Shown here piece by piece: positions 1 to 7,917 of a stretch of 12,762 bases of DNA. The notes under the pieces were generated by a model that had not been told where the DNA came from, did no database searches, and saw only the letters and a program-made list of their open reading frames with translations. How positions within the stretch are numbered: the first letter of the stretch is position 1; the number at the start of each line of letters is the position of its first letter. Made by a program: the position numbers and the translations under genes. The DNA lies in NCBI GenBank assembly GCA_020435885.1, contig JAGQYU010000149.1, forward strand, positions 1-12,762, given 5' to 3'. This stretch comes from Flavobacteriaceae bacterium. Lineage in GTDB: Bacteria; Bacteroidota; Bacteroidia; Flavobacteriales; Flavobacteriaceae.

Positions 1-731
1 GTTGATTTTCCTGATACTTCTTTTAAAATTTTTGATAAATGCCCTGGTGTAACACATAAAATATCGGCATAAAATTGTACAGTTCTTTCTTGCTTAAAGT
101 TTTCATTCAATAACTTTAAGAATCTAAATGTTAATTCTTCATACCTAGTATTCTTTATTTCTACATCCGGATATGTTCCTCTAAATTTTGAAGCATAATA
201 ATACATTATCAGGCCAAAAGCATTGACGATAATTTCTTCTTTAAAAAATAATTTATGACTGTTTTTATCTTTAATTATTTGAAAAAGATCTAAAAATAAA
301 TTTATATCTTTTAAAGACAGTTTTAATTTTGGAATACGCTGGTTTACCAAAAAATTGAATGATTCTATTTCTATTATTTTATATGTTTTTTTTAAAATAA
401 AATCTGTTGAAAAACTCAAAGCTGCAATCTCTAAATTCTCAGAATATTCTTGTAGGTGAAGAACTGTTTGCGGGGTTACGAAAATGATTTCATTTTTAGT
501 TACTGTGGAAGAAATTAAATTTAAGAGTATTTTGATACTACCCTTACGAACAATTAGAAACCCATAATTATCAGTTCTAAATGGATAAGTGAACGGTATA
601 TCTTCAAATTTATCATGAGAAATATACACATGTAAATCTCCTGATTGTAATGAATCACCAAGAGCTTCAATAATCTCCCTAATTGTATGTTTTATTATTG
701 GACTTTCTGACAATTGCTTTTTTTGATGCAA
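1..731 (-). CDS. AraC-family transcriptional regulator, C-terminus cut by the window edge
   Basis: The frame is open from about 840 to base 1 without a stop and runs off the left edge. The part near base 1 reads as the first helix-turn-helix of an AraC/XylS DNA-binding domain, including FKQERTVQFYADILCVTPGH and then LSKILKEVSGKS, a pattern common in Bacteroidota AraC regulators. Upstream is a roughly 170-residue cupin-like ligand domain (DIPFTYPFRTDNYGFLIVRKG and following). About 55 residues, including the second helix-turn-helix, should lie beyond the edge. There is no ATG or GTG near the expected N-terminus. The TTG at 731 is chosen because it gives about 243 visible residues and a full length near 300, usual for the family. 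The gene follows the outer-membrane factor gene in the same direction, so it may be read from the efflux promoter. It is clearly more AT-rich than the pump genes. Family assignment is firm; start and target genes are not. Confidence 0.82.
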   Translation of the reverse strand, partial: MHQKKQLSESPIIKHTIREIIEALGDSLQSGDLHVYISHDKFEDIPFTYPFRTDNYGFLIVRKGSIKILLNLISSTVTKNEIIFVTPQTVLHLQEYSENLEIAALSFSTDFILKKTYKIIEIESFNFLVNQRIPKLKLSLKDINLFLDLFQIIKDKNSHKLFFKEEIIVNAFGLIMYYYASKFRGTYPDVEIKNTRYEELTFRFLKLLNENFKQERTVQFYADILCVTPGHLSKILKEVSGKS

Positions 732-847
732 TTTATATTTTTTACATTTAAGAAAATTATAAAACTTATTAAATTCTCCCGTTGTAAATAGTTCTTTGAG
801 ATTTGGTTTACTGTCAGCTCCAATCCTTTTTAGTCTCCATGGGAAAG
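732..847 (-). other. Leader between outer-membrane factor and AraC gene, with an out-of-frame ATG
   Basis: These 116 bases separate the outer-membrane factor stop codon from the chosen AraC start. The AraC reading frame stays open through the whole stretch and into the end of the outer-membrane factor gene, until a TAA there. It contains no ATG, GTG or TTG before 731. An ATG at 840-838 lies 7 bases after the previous stop, a natural place for the next gene to start, but it opens a frame that ends after 8 codons. No TAnnTTTG promoter box is visible. The stretch may be untranslated leader, or the 5' end of the gene with a shifted frame. Confidence 0.5.
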
Positions 848-2254
848 CTACTTCCAGCCCCCGCCTAAAGCATTATATAATTGTACTAAAGCATTTAACT
901 TAGTGTATTGTGCCTGTATACTTATCAATTGGGCATTCAAGGCGTTTTGTTCAGCATTTAGTACCTCTAGATAGTTAACCATCCCATGATTCAATAGTTC
1001 TTTGGAATACTTTGCTGCTAATTGATATTCTTTATATTCTTCCTCTTTATATTGTATGATCTCATCCTGCGTAGTAAACAATAGTAAGGCATTTGATACT
1101 TCCTGGCCAGCAGTCAATAAGGATTTTCTAAAGTTTATCAATGCCTGTTCCTGTTGCGCTTCAGCAACTTCTTTTTGAGTTTTTAATTGTCTTTTTTGGA
1201 AAATGGGTTGTGTAATACCTCCAACTAAAGAGCCTAGAAATGACTGAGCAGAAAATAAATGGGAAAAATCAACAGATTGTAATCCCGCTGTAGCCGAAAG
1301 TTTAAAAGAGGGATACATATTCAGTTGAGCCACATTGGTTAACTGAAAGGCTTGTATAAGCCCCATTTCTGCTGCTATGACATCAGGACGGTTACGAAGT
1401 AAATCCATAGGATATCCTGTTTTTATATCATCCGGCACATATTGTTCCTGAAGGCTCTTTCTAGCTATGGAATGAGGATGTTCTCCCATCAAAATACTCA
1501 ATTGATTTTCTACGATATTGATAGAATTATCAATATCAATTAACGAAGATTTGGCATTTATTAATTGTGCATTAGTTTGTTTTACGGCTACTTCACTAAC
1601 AATACCGGCATCTTTCAGCGCTTTAGTTGTGGAAAGGTTTTTTTCACGAATAGCAATAGTTTTTAATGTTGTTCCTTTTTGTTCATCTAGTGTCAGTAAT
1701 TGAAAATATGCTGATGCTATACCCGAAACAATTTGAGATTTTACGGCCTGATGTGCTGCAACAGTCTGCAAATAACCTGCTTTGCTGGCTTTTTCAGCAC
1801 TGTTTAATTTTCCCCAAACATCCACTTCCCAGGAAGCACTGGCAGTGATATCAAATTGTGTAAGATATACTCTTTGGCCAATGATCTGGCCGAACTGTGT
1901 ATTCAAAGAACTCGTGGAACGAGAAACCTGCGAGTTTACAGCTAAGGTAGGCAAATAAGCTGCTTTGGATTGTTTAAGATAGGCCTCCGCTATCGCAATA
2001 TTTTGTAAGGCATTTCTTATGTCTAAATTATTGGTCAGCCCTCTTTCAATATACTGCTGCAGTAAAGAATCTCTAAAAATTTCTTTCCAGCTAAAATCGG
2101 CAACTGATAAACTATCGGCGGATAGTTGATCTGTTCTAAAATAGTTAGTAGCTACTACATCGACAGGACGCTCATATTCCTTAACCGCTAGACAGGACTG
2201 CAATAAGAGCCCTAAAAGAATGATACTACTGAACTTTAATATATATTTTTTCAT
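848..2254 (-). CDS. Outer-membrane efflux factor, TolC/NodT family lipoprotein
   Basis: This 468-residue protein is the outer-membrane channel of a tripartite efflux pump. The N-terminus is a lipoprotein signal with a lipobox ending LLLQSC, so Cys21 should be lipidated. Two outer-membrane efflux (OEP) repeats follow, with family hallmarks: the ASASWEVDVWGKLNSA stretch, the LLRNRPDV motif that begins the second repeat, the NVAQLNMYPSFKLSATAG strand region, the GGITQPIF motif, and a C-terminus NALGGGWK. Length is typical of NodT-type factors. It begins 22 bases after the stop of the RND pump gene and is the last core gene of the efflux operon. It should form a trimeric beta-barrel plus periplasmic tunnel docking on the membrane-fusion protein. 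The transported substrate cannot be inferred. The gene appears intact. Confidence 0.96.
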   Translation of the reverse strand: MKKYILKFSSIILLGLLLQSCLAVKEYERPVDVVATNYFRTDQLSADSLSVADFSWKEIFRDSLLQQYIERGLTNNLDIRNALQNIAIAEAYLKQSKAAYLPTLAVNSQVSRSTSSLNTQFGQIIGQRVYLTQFDITASASWEVDVWGKLNSAEKASKAGYLQTVAAHQAVKSQIVSGIASAYFQLLTLDEQKGTTLKTIAIREKNLSTTKALKDAGIVSEVAVKQTNAQLINAKSSLIDIDNSINIVENQLSILMGEHPHSIARKSLQEQYVPDDIKTGYPMDLLRNRPDVIAAEMGLIQAFQLTNVAQLNMYPSFKLSATAGLQSVDFSHLFSAQSFLGSLVGGITQPIFQKRQLKTQKEVAEAQQEQALINFRKSLLTAGQEVSNALLLFTTQDEIIQYKEEEYKEYQLAAKYSKELLNHGMVNYLEVLNAEQNALNAQLISIQAQYTKLNALVQLYNALGGGWK

Positions 2255-2276
2255 TAATAATCTGTATTTGATAATT

Positions 2277-5200
2277 TTATGCTTGCTTTTCTGCCTTAAT
2301 AGGTTTTATTTTCTCCTGAATAGATTGAAAAATCACATACAGTACTGGTATTACTACAATTCCGAAAGCTGTACCTATCAACAACCCCGAGGCAGCTCCG
2401 GTAGCAATAGACCTGTTTCCAAGAGCTCCAATTCCAGATGAAAAGACCAATGGCAACATCCCGAAAATAAAGGCAAAAGATGTCATCAATATTGGTCGTA
2501 AACGTGCCTTGGCAGCATTGATGGCGGACATAGAAATACTTTCTCCATGATGACGCCTTTGCACAGCAAATTCTACAATTAAAATAGCATTTTTAGCCAG
2601 TAATCCGACTAACATAATCAATGCGATCTGAAAATAAATATTGTTCTCCAGCCCAAAAAGCCATTGGCCTATATAAGCTCCCATAACACCAAAAGGTAGT
2701 GACAGGATAACACTTAACGGAATGATGTAACTTTCATATTGGGCAGCAAGTAAGAAATAAACAAATATCAAGCTCAACAGAAAGATGACAAATGTTTGAT
2801 TTCCGGCTTTTATCTCTTCTCTTGTCAAACCTGAATAATTAATAGCATATTGTTTAGGTAGCGTGGTTTCGGCCATGTCATTGATAATTTTAATGGCATC
2901 TCCGGTACTGTATCCGGGATTGGTAGCTCCGGAAAAACTTGCAGATTGGAAAAGGTTAAACCTTGTTACTGCCTGAGGCCCGTAGACTTTTTCTAAAGTT
3001 ACAAACTGAGATACCGGTGCCATAGTTCCTGAAGCTGTTTTTACAAATAATGCATCCAAATTGGTTATATTTTCTCTGGAAACCGGTGGTGCCTGCACCA
3101 TCACCCGGTATTGCTTTCCATATTTAGAGAAATCTGCAGCATACACGCCTCCGATATACCCTTGCATAGTACTGATAATACTACTCACTGGTATGCCGGC
3201 ATCCATTGCTTTGGGTACATTTATGTCCATTTGATATTGAGGAAAACCTGTGTCAAATGCTGTTTGCGCATACTGAATCTCCGGGCGTTGAAACAAGCTG
3301 TACATAAATTGTTTGGCAGTTGCATCCAACTCTTTTAAATCACCTCCAGATCGGTCTGTCAATGAAAACTCAAATCCTGAACTGCTTCCGAACCCGGGCA
3401 CACTAGGAGGGCTGAAAAATATCATATTGGCATCGGTCACCATTGCACCTACCCCAAATAATTTTTTAGTGATAGTTTCTACACTGGTATCCTCGGAATC
3501 CCGTTCTTTAAAAGGTGTTAACTTCACAAAACCAAATCCATAGTTGCTACCGGAACCGTTCAGTAAACTAAATCCGGTAATAGTGGTTACATCCTGTACT
3601 CCGGGAACTTTTCTGGCTTTTTCCTGAAACTCCTGCATCGCATTGGAAGTACGCTCTAAAGAAGCCCCGGCAGGCAGATCTACATTCATAAAGATCAATC
3701 CACGGTCTTCATTAGGCACAAAGCCTGTAGACATTTTTTCATTGGCAAAATATAAACCTGCACCTGCCAGGATCAGTAAAAGAACAGTAATCCATCGGTG
3801 ACGTATAAAAAATATAAATGTTTGTCCGTAACGCTTTGTCATAGCATTAAAAGCTATGTTAAATCGGTGGAAAAACTTACCTATCCAGGATTTTTCTTCA
3901 TATTCCTTATCGTAATGTGTAGACTTTAAAAATAAGGCACTTAAGGCTGGTGATAAAGACAATGCATTGATAGCTGATATAAAAATAGCTATCATCAGTG
4001 TAATACCAAATTGTTTATAAAATACCCCTGTTGGCCCTTTAATAAAAGTTACAGGAATGAATACGGCCGCCATTACGATGGTAATGGTAATGATAGCTCC
4101 TGTAATTTCATGCATGGCTTCTATGGTAGAATTTCTGGCATTTTTACCCGTATGTTCTAACTTTGCATGTACAGCTTCTACCACTACAATGGCATCATCT
4201 ACCACAATACCTATAGCAAGGACCAATGCAAAAAGTGTCAACAGGTTAATGGAAAAACCGAATAGGTTTAAGAAAAAGAAGGTACCAATAATAGAAACGG
4301 GTACGGCTATGGCCGGAATAAGGGTGGATCTAAAATCCTGTAAAAAGATGTATACTACCAAAAATACCAGTAAAAATGCTTCTATTAAAGTTTGAATAAC
4401 CTTAGAGATGGAAGCATCCAAAAATTCATTGGTATCATAATTTACAGCATAACCAACACCTTCGGGAAGATTTTCTTCAGCAATAGTAAGATAGTCTTTA
4501 ACATTGTTAATAATTTCCCTTGCGTTGGAACCGGGTGTCTGGAAAATAGCCATACTTACCGCGGGACGACCACTGTGATTCGAAAAACCCGAATAGCCTA
4601 ATGCGTCCAACTCTATCTCGGCAACGTCTTGTAACCGTAAGTATTCTCCATTGCCCAAGGACTTGATAATGATGTTCTTATATTCAGTAACCTCATTGAA
4701 TTTACCTTTATATTTGATGGTATATTCAAATGACTGACCACTATTTTGGCCAAGAGAACCGGCAGCTGCTTCCAAGCTTTGGCTGTTGATGGTACTTATA
4801 ACTTCATTAGGTGCTATTTTATAGGCTGCCAGTTTAGCCGGATCCAACCAAACACGCATGGAATAGGTTTTTGATCCGAATACCTGAGCATCACCCACAC
4901 CATTGATACGTTTAATTTCAGGGATGATGTTAATATCCAAATAGTTTTGAAGATAAGTGGCACTGATGTTTTCACTTTCGGTATAAAAGGTAAGAAACAT
5001 CAAGGCACTTGATTGCTGCTTTTGGGTAGTTACACCACTGCGGGTTACCTCGCTGGGAAGTAAGGCATTGGCTCTGGCTACACGGTTTTGGACATTTACG
5101 GCAGCAATATCAGGATCTATATCCTGTTCAAAAAATACATTGATGGTAGCACTCCCGTTATTACTAGCCGTGGAAGTAATATAGGTCATGCCTTCAACTC

Positions 5201-5411
5201 CGTTTACCTGCTCTTCAATAGGTATTACCACAGATCGCATAACCGTTTCAGCATTGGCACCCGGATAATTGGCAGAAATACGAACGGTAGGCGGAGCAAT
5301 ATCAGGATAGGTGGTTATAGGTAAGCTTGTAATACCCAAAATACCTAGAATAACAATAATAATAGAAATTACTGTCGATAATACCGGCCTTTCTATGAAT
5401 GTCTTTATCAT
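2277..5411 (-). CDS. RND multidrug efflux pump, inner-membrane HAE1/AcrB-like subunit
   Basis: This 1044-residue protein is the proton-driven inner-membrane pump of the operon and is full length for the hydrophobe/amphiphile efflux (HAE1) family. It starts MIKTFIERPVLSTVISI, typical of AcrB homologues. The proton-relay residues are present: Asp405-Asp406 in the TM4 motif GIVVDDAIVVVEA, matching AcrB Asp407-Asp408, and Lys940 in GLLAKNAILIVEFA, the same number as in AcrB. The two large periplasmic porter/docking halves follow TM1 and TM7, with six membrane segments in each half. It starts 3 bases after the membrane-fusion gene stop, which suggests translational coupling. It should export drugs, dyes, bile salts or similar amphiphiles in exchange for protons. 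Specificity cannot be judged by eye. No frameshift or missing key residue was seen. Confidence 0.97.
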   Translation of the reverse strand: MIKTFIERPVLSTVISIIIVILGILGITSLPITTYPDIAPPTVRISANYPGANAETVMRSVVIPIEEQVNGVEGMTYITSTASNNGSATINVFFEQDIDPDIAAVNVQNRVARANALLPSEVTRSGVTTQKQQSSALMFLTFYTESENISATYLQNYLDINIIPEIKRINGVGDAQVFGSKTYSMRVWLDPAKLAAYKIAPNEVISTINSQSLEAAAGSLGQNSGQSFEYTIKYKGKFNEVTEYKNIIIKSLGNGEYLRLQDVAEIELDALGYSGFSNHSGRPAVSMAIFQTPGSNAREIINNVKDYLTIAEENLPEGVGYAVNYDTNEFLDASISKVIQTLIEAFLLVFLVVYIFLQDFRSTLIPAIAVPVSIIGTFFFLNLFGFSINLLTLFALVLAIGIVVDDAIVVVEAVHAKLEHTGKNARNSTIEAMHEITGAIITITIVMAAVFIPVTFIKGPTGVFYKQFGITLMIAIFISAINALSLSPALSALFLKSTHYDKEYEEKSWIGKFFHRFNIAFNAMTKRYGQTFIFFIRHRWITVLLLILAGAGLYFANEKMSTGFVPNEDRGLIFMNVDLPAGASLERTSNAMQEFQEKARKVPGVQDVTTITGFSLLNGSGSNYGFGFVKLTPFKERDSEDTSVETITKKLFGVGAMVTDANMIFFSPPSVPGFGSSSGFEFSLTDRSGGDLKELDATAKQFMYSLFQRPEIQYAQTAFDTGFPQYQMDINVPKAMDAGIPVSSIISTMQGYIGGVYAADFSKYGKQYRVMVQAPPVSRENITNLDALFVKTASGTMAPVSQFVTLEKVYGPQAVTRFNLFQSASFSGATNPGYSTGDAIKIINDMAETTLPKQYAINYSGLTREEIKAGNQTFVIFLLSLIFVYFLLAAQYESYIIPLSVILSLPFGVMGAYIGQWLFGLENNIYFQIALIMLVGLLAKNAILIVEFAVQRRHHGESISMSAINAAKARLRPILMTSFAFIFGMLPLVFSSGIGALGNRSIATGAASGLLIGTAFGIVVIPVLYVIFQSIQEKIKPIKAEKQA

Positions 5412-5414
5412 CTT

Positions 5415-6512
5415 TTATTTAAACTGAGGTTGTATGTTAATGATACTGTCAAATTTTACCGGTTGAGGAATGATAGAAGTTCCTGCTCTTAGGGTTCCAA
5501 CCCCAGCAGCTACAATGGAATCTCCTGGTTTTACTCCAGAAATTACTATGGCCATGTTATCGACACGCGTCTGAACATCAATGACAGTAGGTGTTACAGC
5601 ATTGTTTTTTATGCCAAATACATATATTATTCCTTGCTGTTCCCAAGTAGAAGGCTCCGGAACGACCGTAGCGTTTTTATAATACTCGGGAATCCTGATT
5701 ACGCCACTACTGCCATTTGTCAATAATCTGTTTTCATTGGGAAAGGTTGCACGAAACTGAACGGTTCCTGATTGCGGGTTAATCTGTCCTGTAACAGTTT
5801 CTATCTTGCCTTGTTGCGGATAAATTGCTCCATTGGCTAATACTAATTGGACCGTAGGTATATTACTCAATTTCTCTTTTAGTGTTTCTCCTTTGGTCTG
5901 CTGTAAAAAATCCAAATACTTACTTTCATTCATAGAAAAATAAACATAAATTTCTTCAGTATCTGAAACGGTAGTCAAAGGTGTAGGATCGGAGGGGCCA
6001 ATCAGGCTCCCTGTTTTAAAAGGTAATTCACCTACAATGCCATTGACTGGAGATTTGATAACGGAATAATCGATATTGGCCAGTACATTATTATAAGCGG
6101 CCTTTGCCTGCAATAAATTAGCTTTTGCAGTTTCCAGTTGAACCGGACTTATAATTCCTTTTTCGACCAAAGGAGTCAATTTGTCCACTTCTACCTGGGC
6201 AACTTGGATGTTTGCCTTGGATGCTTCTGCAGATTGATTCAGTGTATTGGTCTCCAAACGGAATAATGACTGCCCTTTTTTTACCGTCTGCCCCTCATCC
6301 ACATATACTTCTTTGATATATCCCTGAATCTTTGCGCGCACCTGATTATTAATACGCCCTTCAATCTTAGCTGGAAATTCTTGATATACGGTTATATCTT
6401 TCTGCGCAACGGTAACCATTGGAAAAGGCATTGCCTGAGTCTTTTGTGGCTGTTCTTTTTTACAGCCAATTAACAGGAATCCAACAACCAGAAGTAAAAC
6501 ATAATTTTTCAT
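5415..6512 (-). CDS. RND efflux periplasmic adaptor (membrane-fusion protein, AcrA/MexA-like lipoprotein)
   Basis: This 365-residue adaptor should link the RND pump to the outer-membrane factor. The signal sequence ends in LLIGC, a lipobox that makes Cys17 the lipidated residue, anchoring the protein in the inner membrane. The split biotinyl-lipoyl domain is visible, with the first half around residues 58-87 (VRAKIQGYIKEVYVDEGQTV) and the second around 149-181 (DYSVIKSPVNGIVG). Between them is a helical hairpin, about 91-147, rich in Ala, Gln and Glu, as expected for contact with a TolC-type partner. Beta-barrel and membrane-proximal domains follow to the end. The gene begins 11 bases after the regulator stop and ends 3 bases before the pump start. 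Its neighbours make the role nearly certain. Confidence 0.96.
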   Translation of the reverse strand: MKNYVLLLVVGFLLIGCKKEQPQKTQAMPFPMVTVAQKDITVYQEFPAKIEGRINNQVRAKIQGYIKEVYVDEGQTVKKGQSLFRLETNTLNQSAEASKANIQVAQVEVDKLTPLVEKGIISPVQLETAKANLLQAKAAYNNVLANIDYSVIKSPVNGIVGELPFKTGSLIGPSDPTPLTTVSDTEEIYVYFSMNESKYLDFLQQTKGETLKEKLSNIPTVQLVLANGAIYPQQGKIETVTGQINPQSGTVQFRATFPNENRLLTNGSSGVIRIPEYYKNATVVPEPSTWEQQGIIYVFGIKNNAVTPTVIDVQTRVDNMAIVISGVKPGDSIVAAGVGTLRAGTSIIPQPVKFDSIINIQPQFK

Positions 6513-6523
6513 ATTAGTATTCT

Positions 6524-7003
6524 CTAAATTTTATAATTCTTCTTAAATTTTTCTAGTGTAATTTCTAAATTTTCAATTGTCTTCTTTATATAGTCTTTAA
6601 TAATTTCTACATTTCCTAATTCATCAGCTCCTTCTTTCTCTACTACCTGTTTTTTATATTCAATTAATCTTTCTAGCAAGCTGTGCTCTCTTTGAAATTG
6701 AGTTATCTGTTGTTCAAAACGAGTGATGACAAATTCAGGATTAAGTCTGTAATAGCGTTTTCTACTATCAATTTTAGTAATATACTCTGCCAATCCTATC
6801 TGAACCAGCTGTCCCAAACTATTTGATATGGAACTCTTACTGGCACATAGGTTTTCTTGTATTTCTTCAAAAGTGACACCTTCTCTTTCAAAGTCAAATA
6901 CCATATATGTAAATATTTTTGAAGAAAGAGGAGGCAAGTTTAATGCAGAAATATAATGTGCTGTAAGATCTTCAAATAAGCTATCCTTAATATGTAACAT
7001 CAT
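6524..7003 (-). CDS. GbsR/MarR-type winged-helix transcriptional regulator of the efflux operon
   Basis: The protein has 159 residues. Residues about 20-90 form a MarR-like winged helix: LPPLSSKIFTYMVFDFEREG, then EEIQENLCASKSSISNSLGQ as helix-turn-helix and recognition helix, then a wing with the basic IDSRKRYYRL. Residues about 92-159 are predicted to be long helices likely to dimerise. This matches the GbsR-like branch of the MarR superfamily seen before RND operons in Bacteroidota. It is the first gene of the efflux operon, and a perfect palindrome overlaps its promoter, so autorepression with relief by a pump substrate is the likely mode (inference). Two successive ATGs (7003 and 7000) could each start it; the longer form is given. 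With the promoter at 7026-7033 the leader would be only about 15 bases. Confidence 0.9.
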   Translation of the reverse strand: MMLHIKDSLFEDLTAHYISALNLPPLSSKIFTYMVFDFEREGVTFEEIQENLCASKSSISNSLGQLVQIGLAEYITKIDSRKRYYRLNPEFVITRFEQQITQFQREHSLLERLIEYKKQVVEKEGADELGNVEIIKDYIKKTIENLEITLEKFKKNYKI

Positions 7004-7025
7004 TAGTTTTTATAAAATTAAGGCG

Positions 7026-7033
7026 CAAATATA
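7026..7033 (-). promoter_or_regulatory. Bacteroidota-type -7 promoter box of the efflux operon
   Basis: On the minus strand this reads TATATTTG, a perfect match to the Bacteroidota primary-sigma -7 consensus TAnnTTTG. It ends 22 bases before the regulator ATG, so transcription should start near 7018-7020. The expected -33 TTG position, about 17-21 bases further upstream, falls inside the palindrome at 7041-7056, where only TTCGG is seen. The -33 element is therefore weak or replaced, which is common in this phylum. Confidence 0.72.
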
Positions 7034-7040
7034 AATAAAG

Positions 7041-7056
7041 TTCGGTAATTACCGAA
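7041..7056. promoter_or_regulatory. Perfect 16-base palindrome, probable operator of the GbsR/MarR regulator
   Basis: TTCGGTAATTACCGAA is its own reverse complement over all 16 bases, with G/C-containing half-sites TTCGGT/ACCGAA. It lies 7 bases upstream of the -7 box and covers the spacer and expected -33 region of the efflux promoter, so a dimer bound here would exclude RNA polymerase. Site size and symmetry suit a MarR-type dimer. I noticed no second copy in the window. Binding by the adjacent regulator is inferred from position. Confidence 0.75.
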
Positions 7057-7059
7057 TTA

Positions 7060-7075
7060 AAAAATAATTATTTTT
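7060..7075. repeat. A/T-only 16-base palindrome beside the operator
   Basis: AAAAATAATTATTTTT is also a perfect palindrome, separated by 3 bases from the operator palindrome, with centres 19 bases apart. It contains only A and T, so in this AT-rich DNA symmetry can arise by chance. It sits where an UP-like element would lie for the efflux promoter, and could instead be bent or nucleoid-protein-bound DNA. Confidence 0.4.
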
Positions 7076-7292
7076 AAGATAATACCCATAAAGAATATTT
7101 AACAACATTTATATAAGCCTATAGGGTGTTCAAAAGAAAAGTCATTTCCCTTATTTTCAGATTAGCTTTATAAAAGCCAACCCTTAACACAAATTGAAAT
7201 ACACCTTAGTGTCATAAATACGATTGAAGATGCCATTAAATATGAAATTGCAAAAAAAATTTCGCTTACATTTTCATAATGAAGATCACAAC
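7076..7292. other. Intergenic stretch between the signalling cluster and the efflux operon
   Basis: This 217-base AT-rich stretch lies downstream of the PsbP-like gene and upstream of the efflux promoter. I see no supported gene. A five-pair stem (GCTTT/AAAGC, 7165-7177) exists, but no T-run follows it on the minus strand, so no convincing intrinsic terminator is visible for the signalling cluster. Short degenerate repeats around 7124-7210 (gtgtt/aacac) have no clear meaning. Confidence 0.5.
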
Positions 7293-7856
7293 TTATTTAA
7301 TCTCAAAAGTGTCAAATATGCTTTCACCGATACTTTGATAGTTGTCAAATTCATTTTCTTCACAAGTCAGCGTCAGAACAAACGCTTTATCCCCAATTAC
7401 CCAATAGCATTGTTCAAATTTCAAATGAAGAGTTCCTTTCTCTCCAGAATAAATAACTTTCTGGTATTCAGTGGTACCTTCTCTAATTCTATCATTCAGA
7501 CTTACCTGTACATTATAAAACAAACTTTTTATCTGTTTTTCAGAAATTTCGACATATTCGTCCAATGTTAAGTCATACCCTTTTAGGTCCTGAATTACCA
7601 AATTTATATTCTCCCTGAATATATCATCTTTGTCTGACAATTGACTAAATAAGTAAAAGCTTGTTCCCATGCGGCCACTCTCATCTAAATCCCAATTGGA
7701 AGGGTATTTAATTGTAAATTCATCTTTTTGTAAAGATTTCCAATCTGAAAGTTGAATTTTATCTTTTTCTGAGTTAGTTGACTGGGATTGTCCATATACA
7801 AGATTGTGTATAATAAGAATCAAAAAAAATAATATGGTCTTAGCTGTATTCATCAT
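7293..7856 (-). CDS. Exported PsbP/DcrB-like small protein
   Basis: This 187-residue protein has a clear signal peptide (hydrophobic residues 8-20, probable cleavage after YG at 22). The mature part looks like the PsbP/DcrB (DUF1795-like) alpha-beta fold: an opening strand FTIKYPSNWDLDES (47-60), a central NINLVIQDL strand with the LTLDEYVEISEKQIKSLF helix, and a closing GESIFDTFEI helix-strand, as usual in such proteins. Cys150 and Cys165 could form a disulfide after export. There is no lipobox. It begins 61 bases after the phosphatase stop and is the last gene of the signalling cluster, so it may be an extracytoplasmic partner of the Sel1-repeat kinase (inference). Fold assignment is by eye and moderate; the biochemical function of this fold in Bacteroidota is not known to me. 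The start could be either of two adjacent ATGs. Confidence 0.75.
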   Translation of the reverse strand: MMNTAKTILFFLILIIHNLVYGQSQSTNSEKDKIQLSDWKSLQKDEFTIKYPSNWDLDESGRMGTSFYLFSQLSDKDDIFRENINLVIQDLKGYDLTLDEYVEISEKQIKSLFYNVQVSLNDRIREGTTEYQKVIYSGEKGTLHLKFEQCYWVIGDKAFVLTLTCEENEFDNYQSIGESIFDTFEIK

Positions 7857-7917
7857 AATTTATTTTCGGGATATAGTTAAACTTCATTTAAAATTAAATC
7901 TTACATGAGCTTATTTT

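Noticed and set aside
2110..2127. Inverted repeat AACTATC-GGCG-GATAGTT
   Set aside because: It lies inside the outer-membrane factor coding region near its 5' end and has no T-run or promoter relation; probably coincidental.
1518..5324. Several plus-strand open frames of 60-112 codons opposite the efflux genes
   Set aside because: All lie antisense to well-supported genes, have no recognisable motifs and read like complements of the real proteins.
7165..7177. Short stem GCTTT-ATA-AAAGC as a terminator of the signalling cluster
   Set aside because: Only five pairs, low GC, more than 110 bases after the last stop and no T-run on the minus strand.
7224..7571. Plus-strand open frame of 115 codons overlapping the PsbP-like gene
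   Set aside because: It is antisense to a gene with a clear signal peptide and fold; its residues look random and there is no promoter box on that strand.
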